Shown in pieces: positions 27,706 to 53,218 of a stretch of 64,000 nucleotides of DNA (positions are counted from its first letter, which is position 1; every line of letters begins with the position of its first letter). The notes beneath the pieces are model-generated. The model worked only from the letters and a program-made list of their open reading frames with translations. It had not been told where the DNA came from and ran no database searches. The DNA lies in NCBI RefSeq assembly GCF_041260155.1, contig NC_091940.1, positions 4,410,501-4,474,500 on the forward strand, in the 5' to 3' direction. This DNA is from Ptychodera flava. Its lineage: Eukaryota > Hemichordata > Enteropneusta > Ptychoderidae. The translations under genes were made by a program, and so were the position numbers.

Positions 27706-29042
27706 ACTCCTTACAGTCTGACCAAATTTATGAAATATGCACAGGAACGGATCACGGACTGTTCTGTGTAAAGGGACATTCTTCTGCGAAATACCTAAGA
27801 TGAATGATTGATGTAATGATCGGTTACATAAGATCTCGGTAAACACTATATCTAGGATTGTTCAAGGTGTATTCCTCCTGAATGTGAGAAATTCATATCA
27901 ACCTGTCTGTAACTGAGCTTGACGCGGAAGGTATACGCGTTTTATCGATAACTCGCACGGTTAAAATGAAAGAACATGGTAGCCCTGCTCAAGCAAGTAT
28001 GTAGAAAATCGACAAAAAATTATAAAATCAAGCCAGTCGTACGATAAAAGTCGAATTTTCACCGTCAGACAGAGATGACAAAATTTGTCCATATCTTAGA
28101 GTACCATAGATAATAAGCTATTTCTATAATAATAAATTGCATGACTATTCATTGAGTAATCTTTACCTTGACGCGTTTGATTTCAACCATGCGATTTTGT
28201 GTCCCAGGTATCCATCCTGCAGTGTAGGGATTGATAACGACTGACGAAATGATAAATACTCCTACTTTGATTTTGCCGAAGATAAAACAACTTAGAATAG
28301 TGCAGCACATCTTTTTAATTAGTTTGGTGTAAAAATAATCCCATCATTATCGCATGCATAGAATGGATTTCTTATCGACAGACCAGTAGTGCAAAGGAAA
28401 AGACATAATGTCTCAGTCTTTTGGTCTTTCGAATAGAACCGGTAATAACTACTATATATAGTATTGATTATCATCCGGCATTTCCGTAAGGTTCTCTGGC
28501 AAATTCATGGAAAAGATTTGATTAACGGGAACGTTTATGAAAATAAATATCCAATGGCGTCTACGGTTACCCACAGTACAATTCGGCAGGTAGTAACGGT
28601 CATTGTGTATTGCACAACCGGGAATGTACTAAACATTCATAGCAATAAGCCATACTCGTCACGTGACCCTTTAATGTCATTTTTGTTGTTTTCGCCCAGG
28701 CGCGTAAAGCAACAGGTTACTCACACCAATGGTAGTATAATAAAACCAGCCATAGTCATGGAAAGACAGCGTCCAGAAGGCCAATGCTCCGGGTACGCTT
28801 CATGCATGGGTAGTGCAAGACTCCCATTGGAAAGACTTAAACTTTTCACAAACGTTCCTCAAGGAAACTTTCAATCTTTTTTCAAATCAATAATAAAAGC
28901 GGGGGTCGTCGTCAAAATGGGCATCATCTCTATTTTAAGTTCATGGGGAAAATATTGTTTAATTTTCACGAAAATAAGACATCGAGCAATTGAAATGAAA
29001 ATTCATTTCTATATTTTATTGCCGTCTCTGCCGACTCTATTT

Positions 29043-29820
29043 TGTAATCGTTTGCGCTTACTAACTGCAACATTAACGTTACAAGCAATTCAACTAATAC
29101 CGGATCAACCCTCGAGAGAACACAAACGTCTCGTCCTATCAAGTTGTTCAGCTTTAGATGATCATTTCGGAATTATAGAATATTTCATTCATTACGAGTT
29201 ACTGTCTGTTTATAATTTTCAGCACCAGTAGCGACATGTTTATTCGATGGCGACAGTCTCACCCAGCTCCAACAAACTGAAGACTTTGATATAAGTCACA
29301 GCAAGGTCATCCTTGCTATTACTAATAATGATCGAATAAACACAGATATAAGGTAACACATAAACCGGCAAAGTTTTGTATCATGACGTGCATATGCTTG
29401 GACTTTATTTGAAGTAACGGTTTTCAGTTGTGTTGTATTGTAGTGATATATGAAATATTGACAAATTTTAGGACTTCCGTCATGAGGGTAAGGCAAATAC
29501 TCGATCAGACGTGAGGCGGAGCAACTCTGAAAACTGATATTTTATTCCATGAAATACTGATCAAGACTCCATACGTTGTCATTTCAAGTTCCTGAAATTG
29601 GGCTAATCTTTTGATAGAGGTGTTGTTGTCGATATAATGATTTCAAAAACAATAAAATATGCAGTTTTACAAAATTTTCTTCACACATTTACATTCAAAT
29701 AAGATGTGTTCAAAAGCCACATAATCCCTTCATCTGCATGCCCGACAGGCATCATACTTCAATCATGAAGAGCGCCGCCTATGGATTGATACAAACTTTT
29801 TAACCTTTGACCCACCTGTT
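29043..29820 (+). promoter_or_regulatory. Duplicated 5' flank of DPM1 copy B, separated from its gene
   Basis: Matches 175-962. In copy B the retrotransposon tail separates this presumptive promoter from the coding start by about 545 bp. Transcripts starting here would carry the element as 5' leader. Confidence 0.4.
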
Positions 29821-29832
29821 CAAGATGCACCG

Positions 29833-42863
<13,031 letters not shown>

Positions 42864-42906
42864 TATGACATGTGGAAAACACTGAAATGATGCAAGTGAC
42901 TTCTAG

Positions 42907-42912
42907 AATAAA
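42907..42912 (+). promoter_or_regulatory. Possible polyadenylation signal of DPM1 copy B
   Basis: AATAAA 44 bases after the stop, in the same place as in copy A. Confidence 0.4.
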
Positions 42913-43913
42913 CAGCACAAAATGGAGTATCTTATACAATCAACAACTCAAATGAATAATTTACTAAAATCAATTCCTTCTATGCAGAAATTTCTTTCTT
43001 TTCATTTTCATTCAAGTACTTCCTTGTTCAGTAGTAGATAGTCGATTGTTCATTTAAGCAAAACAATTCATAAAACATGGCAGTTGTGATTGTGTCATTT
43101 TATTCTGTAATTTTTAAGCCAGAGAGTTTCCATTGAGTGACAATTAGGAAGCAAGACTAATTAGGAGCTTAAAAAACTCCTACTTTGCATAATTATGGCA
43201 TTGATGTGTGTGTTTAGTTGTTATTCCATATACAGCAATCCACCTGGAGCAATACGAAAACTTAGCATTTCATCGATGAATCAGTTTACAGTACATTGAT
43301 TGGTAATTATGATCAATTAGTGAAATGTTGTGTCTCTAACATTGAGATCATCCAAGGGCAAGACCTCATTTTATAAGTTTGAAAATGTCATGTGTTCTGA
43401 GCTATTTATGAACAAGTCGTGATATTGATAAATAATTTGTAAAAATCACGACACAACACAAGAGAAAGATAATTAAGATATGCCAGTCGTGAGATTATTG
43501 TTCCTACTAATGTTTCTTTTCAATATGGATAATACCCATACGATAATGTAGCAAACACAGAAAATAACTTAATTGGAATTCTATCCATGGTGATTATTGT
43601 GACAATACCGGTACTGTAATTGCGCGACATCAATACTGTACCATTGATACTAACTACATAGTGCCTTTAGATAGATGTAAAATGGATTATTGTTCAACCA
43701 TCCTCTTTCAAAATGAAGAATAAAATAGGGGTCACTGTCGCCACGTCAAATATTGACCGTTGGCGATGATACCAAAGTGGAGTGTCTCTTTAAGACACCC
43801 TGGCTGTTAAACTTTGTACCAACCAAGCAAAATCACACTGAGCTATATATCCCTCCGGAATGTGTTTTACCTGTTGAAAGATGCACAAACAAATAAACAA
43901 CTTTCTATTTTTA

Positions 43914-44252
43914 GGTAGAATACACCTCGGGGACAGATATTCAGACTCTCAAACTTTTACAATTCATTTCTGATATACCACTTGTAGGGGTTCATTTTAA
44001 AGCTCTTGGTGTAAGAAAACTTTTCACCAGCTTAGTTTTCGAAATTTGAAAATTTCTTCCATGAAAATAACACAGGGATGGAGGCCATTTTGAATATTAT
44101 ACTTCGGTAAATCTTGGGTTATTTGTTTTTCTAGTACCAAAATTTGCACAGTGACCCCTATTATATTCTTCATTTTGAAAGAGGATGGTTGAAAGATCCT
44201 AAGGAAAGTTTGAGCAAAACTTTAAGTCTTTCACTTTTGAGGCGCATACTGG
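43914..44252. mobile_element. TTAA-type MITE (GGTAGAATGCACCTCG family)
   Basis: Left end GGTAGAATACACCTCG, right end the inverted GAGGCGCATACTGG followed by TTAA (44253-44256). The same family occurs at 47081-47432 in opposite orientation and, truncated, at 17654-17962. Confidence 0.8.
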
Positions 44253-45720
44253 TTAAATGTCACTATACCCTTTTGCAATATTTCTCTATTCTAGAGCCGT
44301 TGATTTATCACACCAAAGATCTACATCCATCAGAAAGTGTTCTTGATGTGAAATTTCGTTTGTAGGTTTTGAATGTCCAATAGTCACAGAAGTACAAAGG
44401 AAAAAACTCTGAACTTGTGGCTATAAAAACCAATCTTCATTTTGGTTTTCAGTAGTGATTTACCAAATCTAATGTTTCATCTATGTGTTAAATGTTCTTG
44501 TACAATTGATAATATTTTCTAGACATCCCAGTGTTGTAACATTCCTACTAGAAGCCGTGACCTTCATTTGAACATTTTGGGCAAGACGGTAGAATGCTGG
44601 GCCCTGAGCTGTAGTATAATGCAGCATTTTTCTTGGAGAATATATTTTGTTTTGTGTTTACTATTACAGGCACTGTTGGACAATCACTGATGTCTGCCTA
44701 TGGGGTGATGTGCCAACTTTGGACACGTCTTTGTAAATTCTGTGGAAACTTTCACAAGGTTGTAATCATTGGCATATATAGCATACAGGTTGTTTGTTAC
44801 TGTTCACTAAGTCAAAAAGTAGCAGTTGTTATTAATTGGAATGTATCTTTGGTAAGAAATATTTTACCCTATTTTCTGAAAGTATGAGATTTATTTATAG
44901 TGCCTTATTTTTGTATCAAGGGAGTAGAGGTGATTAGAACCATTAACTTTAACACGTCATGATGGTTTTGTTTTCAGATTGACCATCAATTACTAAGCAC
45001 ATAGGTGCAAACAAAGTAAAAAATAGCCTCAATTAAGGCAATTAGAGTGATATTTCATGTCAAAATTATAGAAATTACTTGCTATTTTATCAGCCTCCTA
45101 CACGATAAATTTACTTATAATTCTTCAATAACAAATTGATCGTGGTTTTGCAATAGGGCCATGTTATTGTATCATATCCTTGATTTAATAATCGTGCCCT
45201 CATCTGCCCATCTGATGGAAAATGGCATTCATGAGATTTCCAGAATCCAATTTCAAGTGACTGAAAATCAGGAAAGATGATAAGTTCCTCTATGACACAC
45301 TCACACACGTACTTATGACCTTCAAAGGTGTTGATAAATACAGCTTATGCGTAAAGCTCTGAGGAGCATGACAAAACAAAGGCAGCCTTCAAGCAACAAA
45401 ACACTGTTTATGATTTCAGTGACTTGAAGGCTGGCAAAGTGCCACCCCCACACAGACTGACAAATATTTGTGCTGAAGATGGAAAACAAAATCTATACAC
45501 CTACATGTTGTCTTCACCAATTATTGATATCAAGTGGGTATGTTTATAACTCATACGCGGAGGATATAGCTGATGTTAGCGGTTATGGTCAACAAATAAT
45601 TAGAGTAAAATTGCTCACCAGGGGTAGGGCTATTTTTGTCTCGCAACTTTGAAATGGTTTACAAAACTGGAAAAAGGTCGAACCAATTTGCAATGAATTC
45701 TGAATCAATGCTTAAACATA

Positions 45721-46204
45721 CAGTCAAACCTGTCATAGTGGTCACCCTTACAGAGCGGTCACCTCTCTATAGTGGTCACTTTGTGGCAGTCCCGTGGCAT
45801 TTTACATGTTAAAGGACCTCTACAGAACAGCCACCTCTCTTATGTGGTCAGTGGTCACATGGAATTGCTCCATTTTGGTACAAAACCTGTATATAATGGT
45901 CAATATATCTGACTCTCAATGACCTCTATCAAAAAATGCTCAGACTGGCAAGCACGAAATAAGTCTACTTTTACTGATTTTACATTCTGCATTACAAGCT
46001 TTCAGAAACTAAATAGCTGTTCTATGTTTTTTAACAGATTTATGTTATGGAATTTTATGATTGCTTTTATCTTTCCCTAAATTCACCACTTAGCACACCA
46101 CCTGCACAGAAAGTAATACCACACCCACCCTCTATAGAAAGGCCACCTCCATATAGTGGTCACTTTTTCTTGGTCCATTGAGTGACCACTATACACAGGT
46201 TTGA
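45721..46204. mobile_element. Tigger/pogo-like MITE, absent from unit A
   Basis: Begins CAGTCAAACCTGT after TA (45719-45720) and ends inverted as ACAGGTTTGA before TA (46205-46206). Inside both ends is the inverted motif ATAGTGGTCAC. Unit A has only TATA at this place (near 19480). A CAGT-type start and TA target fit the Tc1/mariner/pogo group. The right end seems to have lost its last three bases. Confidence 0.8.
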
Positions 46205-47080
46205 TACAAAGTCTGTATTCCCAATTTTAAAGTCACCACTCTAACATACTGTGTGCACCACATATTTTCATGTTCTTTGTTGCAATATTAATGCAGACAA
46301 CAAATTATGGCTACACAAAAGTTGAAAGTGAAAAAGTTCTTAGAGTAGAGACATTACTTTTTACACCCATTTGAAGTTGCATTGGTACAGTTTCTTGCGA
46401 GATTGCCAACCTCTACCCAATGCTGTTGTATCTAATGTGCATTCAAGTACGTACATCTCTATTCTATTCTGAGAAAGAAATCTGCTGAGTAATGTATTAA
46501 ACCATTACAGTGTGACATCACATTGTACTACATGGAGTATTTGCAGTACAGCACACAATGTGACGTCACAGTGTAGCATATGCAGATTTCACAGCACACA
46601 GTGTGACATCACAGTGTAATTTATGCAGATTTCACAGCTCAGTGTTTTCTTGCTTCAAGTCTGTGGGCATAAATATCAAAACACAATAAACTGAAGGAAT
46701 GATTATTCAACAGACTGTCAGGCTAGGTGGAAGGCTGATGAGCTTGTGGGGTGAACGCCTTGCCTGACTTGGCTAGATAGTTACTGCTCTGATGAGACAA
46801 GCCAAGTGACAGGGGCCAGTCTGAGCTCAGTGTGACATATGTACCACATAGAGTATATATATATAGATTATTCACAACTCATGTACAGCTTATCTGCAGT
46901 GAAATGAAATCCAACCCAACAAGGTACAGGTGAAAGAAACCATAGACACACTGCAATCTCTTTACGTTTGGATGGTGGCCAAAGAAAGAACTATTTTCCA
47001 CAAGGTACTTTATGGGTTTGATGGTGTGATTTTACATGAATTGTACACTATTGAAATATCAATTTTACTAAGTGATTTAA

Positions 47081-47432
47081 GGTAATATGCACCTCGAAAG
47101 TGAAAGACTTAAACTTTTGCTCTAACTTTCCTCAAGGAATCTTTCAATCATTCTCTTTCAAAATCAAGAATAAAAATAGGGGGTCACCGTGCAAATTTTG
47201 GTACTAGAGAAACATATAACCCAAGATTTACCGATATTAGAAATTCAAAATGGCCGCCATCCCTGTGTTAACTCTATGGCGAAAAATAAAAAATTTCCAA
47301 TTTTAAAAAACTAAGGCGGTGAAAAGTTTTCTTTCACCAAGAGCTTTAAAATGAACCCCCACATGTGCTATATCAGAAGGGAACTGTAAAAGTTTGAGAG
47401 TCCGAATATCTGTCCCCGAGGTGCATTCTACC
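47081..47432. mobile_element. Complete 352-bp TTAA-flanked MITE
   Basis: Flanked by TTAA (47077-47080 and 47433-47436). The ends GGTAATATGCACCTCG and CGAGGTGCATTCTACC are inverted. The internal sequence is the reverse complement of 43914-44252. No coding capacity. Confidence 0.88.
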
Positions 47433-47653
47433 TTAAGAGTTGATGGCCTTGAAATCTATGAAATTACATTGCTGTTTCTGTCCTAAACTCTTCTGACTCT
47501 TTTGACTATTAACAGTTTTCCTCAGCAGAAATAATATTTTTTGTGCATATTCAGGTTTATGATAACTTAGTATGGGGTTACTAAGCTTCGGTACATAAGT
47601 TATCAATTGTGATGCCAGAATTAGGAGCAAGAATGTTGGACCTTATCAAGCAG

Positions 47654-47692
<39 letters not shown>

Positions 47693-47698
47693 CCCCGC
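47654..47698. repeat. Poly-C tract
   Basis: About 38 consecutive C residues followed by CG-rich bases. Length may be inexact in the assembly. Confidence 0.95.
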
Positions 47699-48224
47699 CT
47701 CAAAAATAAAAAAAGATGGTGAAAAAGAAGGAAATGTGCTACTTTCCTTCAATGGATAAATGAAGACAAATTTCGGAATGCTTGGCATGACGTCCAACTT
47801 CTCAACTACATTGCATATTGCAATATATATGAAAATTATTATCAATTTTAATAAAAATATGAAAATTATTATCATCATCATCATCATGATGCAGCAAACC
47901 AAGGTTCACCAGCCCTTCATATGAACTATCATGAAATGCAATCACAGGGAACCCAGGCTCTTAGTTATTAATTTTAGTAAAAATATGAAAGTTATTATTA
48001 TCATCGTCATGCAGCAAATATTTAAACCAAGGTTCACCAACCCTTACATTTCAAAATAGTCTATAGATATGGTGACTAATTTCTCGATCACATTCAAAGT
48101 ATTTTTGACAGAGGTAATTCAGTCATATATGCTGACCATCATACAAAAGTTTTATACCATATTGGAACAATTACAATTGTGGCTTAAATGACAACATACA
48201 CATGAAACTGAGGCTGCTGTTCCC

Positions 48225-48335
48225 TACAGGGCCATTAACATGAAAATGTAAGGTACGTATTACGGGACTGCCAGGAGGTTGCCATTATAAAGAGATATTT
48301 GCACTGTAAGGATGATCACTGACGTGGGTTTGACT
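48225..48335 (-). mobile_element. Partial copy of the Tigger-like MITE
   Basis: On the minus strand it starts CAGTCAAACCCACGTCAGTG beside TA and continues with GGCAGTCCCGTAAT and a match to the interior of 45721-46204. The other end was not found. Confidence 0.55.
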
Positions 48336-49360
48336 GTATGTAAATGAAAGCTTTTAGATAGCAGGTTTAATCTTTAGGGTCGATGGTTTAATTGACTCAC
48401 AACAGTAAAAACAAAGTTAAGGGGAGAACCATTTGATTTCTTGGAGAATATGGAGGATTTTCAGAAAACAAAATTTGTCACCAGGTGAGGTGAGATAGAA
48501 GAAAAAAAAAAATTGATCCTGTCATGGCCTGAGAAAAAAAAAATTGTCATAAAAGACAGAAGTGAACAATTAAATGCACCAGAAATTAGCAAAATTTGGA
48601 AACCTTATTTTCATGTATTCTTTGCCGGCGTGCCACCATAGGCGGCGCAAATGTTTTTACCATGAGCAATTTTTATGTTTTTTTTCCAAGCACTTATAAT
48701 ATAAGCATGCACTACATAGGTCTACTATCATGTTTTCCTTCCCTTTTCTGACCCAAGAAATCATATTTCAGGATTTCTGTTGCAATATGTCAATGGCACA
48801 TCAATTTCTCAAAATTTTCACAGGATCAAGGACAAACTGAGCTGTTGTGAATTCATCCTTTATTATCACAGAAGTATGTTTTAATTTGCCTCAGTTCAAT
48901 AACAATTTTGACAGTTAAACATACCATATTCAGGCTTTTCATTAGAACCTGGCAGCTGGAGAAATGACACAAGGTCACAGATTTTCCGTTCTAACCATTT
49001 GTCTTCAGTCTCTGGCAAACAGAACTGTTTTTCACAAATGGTATTGTCATTGTTTGGTTGTTGAATATTGTGACTCAAACACTGATCATGCAAAAAATGT
49101 AAAAAATATCAGTGTTCAATGTCATTTTCAAACAGTTTTACCGAGTGCAAAATAAACTGAAACTCCTCTCAGATTGCACAATTAAACACATTAATTTCTC
49201 AAAATTTCCAATACGTGAGAGGGCCAGGACCCCTCTTGTGCTCTCCCCCTTGGATATTCTAACAGTTTCACTTAGTAAAAAAATTAAAAAACACTTCTCA
49301 GATTGCACCAGACTGCACCCTTGCACACATCAATATCTTAAAAATTTCCATGCAATATAG

Positions 49361-49473
49361 GGGAAAGCCCCTGTGACACTTTCCCCCTAAGCCTCTCGCG
49401 TGTTCTCCCCCTGTACTTTCAAACTGTTAAAAACACGCGAGAGGCTTGGGGGAAAGTGTCACAGGGGCTTTCC
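49361..49473. repeat. Long hairpin with arms of about 42 bp
   Basis: GGGAAAGCCCCTGTGACACT at the left is repeated inverted at the right, as is GCCTCTCGCGTGTT, around a 28-base loop. There is a single mismatch/indel in the arms. Confidence 0.9.
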
Positions 49474-49681
49474 GCTATCTTGAATTGAAAGAGTACAGCA
49501 TAAATTTTTAACATTTCTTCAAAAAAGAATTACTGGTTTTTACAGTGATGACATTGACTCGTTGTGCAATATTTACAATTTACAGTCATTAAAATCAAGG
49601 AGGACTATTTTTGATTATATATTTTGATACAAATGCATAAATGCAAAGTTTATCGTTAATGCTTTAGCTTCATTTTTTAGT

Positions 49682-50008
49682 CTTCATGTACCAAGGTTTT
49701 CAACTCGGCGTACTACTTTGTTTCATGTGCCATTTGGTAGAGTTAATTGTGTTCGTGACTTCTCTTTTAGTAGAATTCCGAGACAATTTAATTTGCTTTT
49801 AAACGAATACAATGACATTGATCCTTTTTCTGTAAATTTAAATGGTTTTAAAAATGTCTTAAAACATTGTTTTCTCAGTATTTGTTAAAGTTTGTTCGTC
49901 TTGTCTTCATGTTTTAACTCTGTATCTGTATTTTTACTAACAGTCTTCCATAAATGGCCTCGGCTGTGGAAGTCATTATTAATAAAATAAAAAATAAAAT
50001 AAAAACTC
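49682..50008 (+). mobile_element. 3' end of a non-LTR retrotransposon
   Basis: A 68-codon frame from 49682 to the TAA at 49886 includes TRRTTLFHVPFGRVN and DIDPFSVNLNGFKNVLK, matching the C-terminal pattern of CR1/Daphne-like reverse transcriptases. A short 3' UTR and an (AATAAA)n-like tail at about 49978-50008 follow. The upstream part is missing (5' truncation). It differs from the element at 29833. Confidence 0.8.
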
Positions 50009-50991
50009 TGCCCGGTCAGATATCCTAGTGAAAACCCTGTCATAATACCCATTTAAATAAAACAATATACCATATGGTTAGATACTGCGTGAGCTTTTAT
50101 ATCTTTATTTTATTGTGACTTTAAATTTCATTTTAACGGGTTCACCTTTTTTGAACCATCATGAGATAACGGATGATAGTCTATCAGGGTACATCAGGAT
50201 TTGAAAGGTCTTTACTGTTGCTGTATTTTTTAAATTTTACAATTACATGTATTGGTATTTAACTTTTCTAAGTGGGGGGATCATTCACAATTTCAGAGTT
50301 AGAGAGGGAGGTTACTCAAATTCATCATGGTTGGCGAGGGGGGGGGGTTTCACTAGAAATTTAGGAGTTTCAGGCCATTAATTATGACGACTCCCTTATA
50401 TACAACGCATTACAAACTTGATGACCAATAAAAAAAAAATTTGCACTGCTACTCCATTTGAAAAAAAAAAATTGATGCAGGTCTGACAGTAGAAAAAAAA
50501 TTGCTGTCACTCTGACTGGAAAAAAAATTTGCTCCCATACCCACTTCCTCCATACTCCCCCCCCCCCCCCACCCAACCCACCCCCTGCGAAATCAAATGG
50601 TTCTCCCCTAATTCAAATTTTGAATTTTGCCAAATATGACCTGTCATTTCAGAATTTATCGTGATTCACATTTATTTCGAAAATTTCTCTTTACCATTAC
50701 TATAAAAGTGTGATTGATTGATGATCCCAAAGATCATGATTATCAGAAGAAGCACCATAAATTTTAATAGTTGAACTGTTAATATCATTTAGTCTCAGAA
50801 CAGGTTTACGTATCGTTTGTCTTGCGTGCGACGACATGATATCAGTATTTCAGAAAAGTTCACTTTGGCAGATTTAAAGATGAAATATGACTTCTACCTG
50901 TTCTACCTATTCGTCAATCATGGTCAATGGAAGTATACCCGAGACTGTAATATTGTGATTGTACTGTAGTGCCTGAACCATCAGCCTAATA

Positions 50992-51928
50992 AGGGAGCCA
51001 TCATTATTTACGGCCTGGGGGTCGGAGGAATTGCTTTAGAAACTCCAAAATTTCGAGTAACCCCCCCCCCTCCAACCATGACGTGTTTGAGTAAACCCCC
51101 CCCCCCCCATCTCTGCTACAGAAATTTTGAGTTAAGTATCTATACAGTAAAATGGATTGCTGCTGCGACAGGCCCTGTACAGACCCTGATTAAACCCTGT
51201 GGTACAGGTCTCTGTTGGAAAGAGGTTCCATTGCTGTGACAGGGGCTGATGTACAGGTCTGTATCCAGTGCTCTGATGCCATGCAGTGTTCTCTGTAGGT
51301 TTGTTTACAAGAGGGCGAAGATGTGGTGCGAAAGCACACGTGGGGGGGGGGGGAGGTCAGGAGTGGGTGTCCCCCCTCCTGCTGTTGGAGCTTTTGAAAA
51401 ATAGAGATTAAAATGGTGTTATTTGGTAGCACTTGGGGAGTATTTTTTCAGATTTTTTTCATATAAAAAACTCAAAGGAACAGAAATCTGAGAGAGTATT
51501 CCAAAACTTATATTCCAGTTCACTGATTTCAATGAAGATTACATTTTTTGAAAACGAAAATATAGCGACAGACATACATTTATTCACATTTATTATTTAT
51601 TATTATTTTCCTGCAATAAAAGATGGGTTTGTTGTCAAGGCATTCCACTGGTTTTAAACTTTATAGAATCAGAATTAGCTTGCTTTACACATTTTCCCCT
51701 ATCAGTAACCTATACAATGTAGAATATAGAAAGCAGACGTTTCTCATGAATGATCGAATGATCAGGCAAGTATATCAATATTTAATCAGGAAATACTGAA
51801 AAATGTACTCAGTACTAGCCTCTAACATAAGGCTTGCCATGTCGAATAGCTATCATTCTCATCTGAAGATCACAATAACATGAAACACATAGTGTAATGA
51901 GATTTTAGTTTCTACTTGAAACCACCTG

Positions 51929-52020
<92 letters not shown>

Positions 52021-52021
52021 G

Positions 52022-52054
<33 letters not shown>

Positions 52055-52293
52055 TGTGTGTGTGTGTGTACATATACCGGGTATGAACACACATATCTCA
52101 AGCATAACATATTACTGTTCTTTACTATTATTGTTGTATTAATTCATAACTTCATTAAATGCTTCGGTACATATCAACAAAATTGAGTAGCCCCCCCCCC
52201 CTCCTTGTTCTCCACTTTTAAGCACCCCCTCCCCTCGTAGCTTTCGATTTTTTTTTAGTGACCCCCCGGGCCATAAATAATGACGGCTCCCTA
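50992..52293. mobile_element. 1.3-kb TAA-flanked inverted-repeat element
   Basis: Left end GGGAGCCATCATTATTTACG, right end the inverted AATAATGACGGCTCCC, each next to TAA. C-rich or G-rich runs lie just inside both ends (51061-51111 and 52191-52271). Contains the AT/GT microsatellite. A related end lies at about 50372-50395. PIF/Harbinger-like MITE is the best guess. Confidence 0.7.
51934..52070. repeat. (AT)n(GT)n compound microsatellite
   Basis: About 80 bp of alternating AT followed by about 55 bp of GT. Confidence 0.97.
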
Positions 52294-53025
52294 AATTATG
52301 AACATGGTGTGGTAGTTCCCTACGACAACAGCACCGACCTTGAACAACTGCTTACACGACTGAGTTAACCAATTATATTAAAATTTCCTCTCGGGAATCT
52401 TTAACCAGAGGTACTAGGTAGCTACTTGAAATATGTGATCACGGAACGCTAAACCATGGACGTGAAAAACGAAGTTGAATACCAGACGTTCGTGACATCA
52501 CGAGAACATGCTCTCGAAACCCGGAAGTGACGAGAAAAACGTTACATTATATATTCTCCCATTACATGCAGAAATCCTCTCGACATCGACTCCAATTAAA
52601 AATCTAGTATGTATTTCTTGCACTCATGCGTTATCACTTTTTTCCCGATTTTTCATACAAAAATACGAATCAACGTCGACCGAAACAGTACTGCCGCAGC
52701 GCAAGGTTTTGATTTGTAACCCTTTGGACAGAACCATTTGCTTAGGGGGAACAGGATGCAATTAACCACCCCCTCAAACTTAATTATAACTGCCCAATGA
52801 AAGGTAAAACTGTATATAGACATCACACTTCGATTATGTAGACGTTGACCGTAAATCATAGCGGAGATCGTGGCCACTATTTGCAAAGTATTGAACCCCC
52901 TCTACTTTGGAAGATACCAATTCACCGGAATAACTCACTGTTTCCCAAGATCAAAAGAACTGTAGTTTGAGGCGACGATACAGTACAGAAACACGCGACC
53001 TGACCCATTTGCGCTAGCTCTAAAC

Positions 53026-53218
53026 ATGGCCGCTTCGAGTCTAGCCAATGGTGACATAAGTTTGCAAGAGTTAAACGAACTCCTCCGTAAGCTGGAGCTT
53101 GGCACCGTACTATCGAAATTCTTTCCAAAGAAACGACCCGAAAGAAGGACCTTCCAAGTGAAACTAGAAACAAGGCAAATTATCTGGAGCCGGGTTCTTG
53201 GGAGGCCCGAAGGCGCGG
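53026..53218 (+). CDS. PLCG1: Phospholipase C gamma, first coding exon (partial gene)
   Basis: Encodes the N-terminal 64 residues: a short lead, then LNELLRKLELGTVLSKFF and ERRTFQVKLETRQIIWSR. These match the start of the N-terminal PH domain of metazoan phospholipase C gamma. The enzyme cleaves PtdIns(4,5)P2 to IP3 and diacylglycerol downstream of receptor tyrosine kinases; this PH domain helps membrane targeting. The ATG (context AACATGG) is preceded by an in-frame TAG at 52963, so it is the true start. The exon ends at a consensus GTAAGT donor in phase 1, at about the EGA position seen in vertebrate PLCG1. The remaining PH, EF-hand, X/Y catalytic, SH2, SH3 and C2 parts must lie beyond the window or were missed. 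Vertebrate PLCG1 and PLCG2 are equally possible co-orthologues. Confidence 0.92.

Larger units (their letters stand above)
20253..29042. other. Inter-unit region, mostly unrecognised
   Basis: About 8.8 kb between the units. It contains one convincing exon (guanylate cyclase, 21140-21245), a GA microsatellite (22579-22638), an adjacent T-run and G-run (about 25543-25560) and a foldback at 27541-27705. Near 28830-28920 is a piece resembling the TTAA MITE family. A 146-codon frame at 22669-23109 and a 255-codon frame at 28464-29231 have no recognisable domains; the second runs across the duplication border. GC-richer islands near 20390-20480 and 27430-27560 may be regulatory or repeat-derived. 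Confidence 0.5.
42913..46862. other. 3' flank of DPM1-B within the duplicated unit
   Basis: Aligns with 14530-20129 apart from the A-only block at 15305-17535 and the B-only element at 45721-46204. No supported gene. Confidence 0.5.
48422..50608. mobile_element. 2.2-kb TAA-flanked inverted-repeat element (PIF/Harbinger-like)
   Basis: Left end GGGGAGAACCATTTGATTTC follows TAA, and the inverted right end GAAATCAAATGGTTCTCCCC precedes TAA (near 50609). A three-base TAA target and G-rich ends fit PIF/Harbinger elements. It encloses the hairpin at 49361-49473, the non-LTR tail at 49682-50008 and another TIR end near 50395, so it is a nested assembly. No transposase frame seen. Confidence 0.65.
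46863..52960. other. Repeat-rich interval between unit B and the PLCG gene
   Basis: No gene supported. Holds nested MITEs, a non-LTR tail, a long poly-C tract, a long hairpin and an AT/GT microsatellite, listed separately. A short open segment at 46927-46989, between a possible acceptor and a weak donor, is the only exon-like stretch; I could not identify it. Confidence 0.5.

Noticed and set aside
28167..28242. Minus-strand exon candidate near a GTAAAG donor
   Set aside because: Considered as a cyclase partner exon, but no frame shows a recognisable cyclase or kinase-homology motif.
28464..29231. Longest open frame in the window (255 codons)
   Set aside because: It runs across the duplication border at about 29043 and through a MITE-like piece near 28830. 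The equivalent unit A part (164-349) is a different short frame. No domain is visible.
44670..44760. Open segment GTVGQSLMSAYGVMCQLW in unit B, mirrored near 18398 in A
   Set aside because: Open in both copies, but divergence looks neutral and there is no family match or strong donor.
46927..46989. Exon-like stretch encoding KETIDTLQSLYVWMVAKERT
   Set aside because: Acceptor is plausible but the donor GTACTT is weak. A faint resemblance to V-ATPase subunit a was not strong enough to name it.
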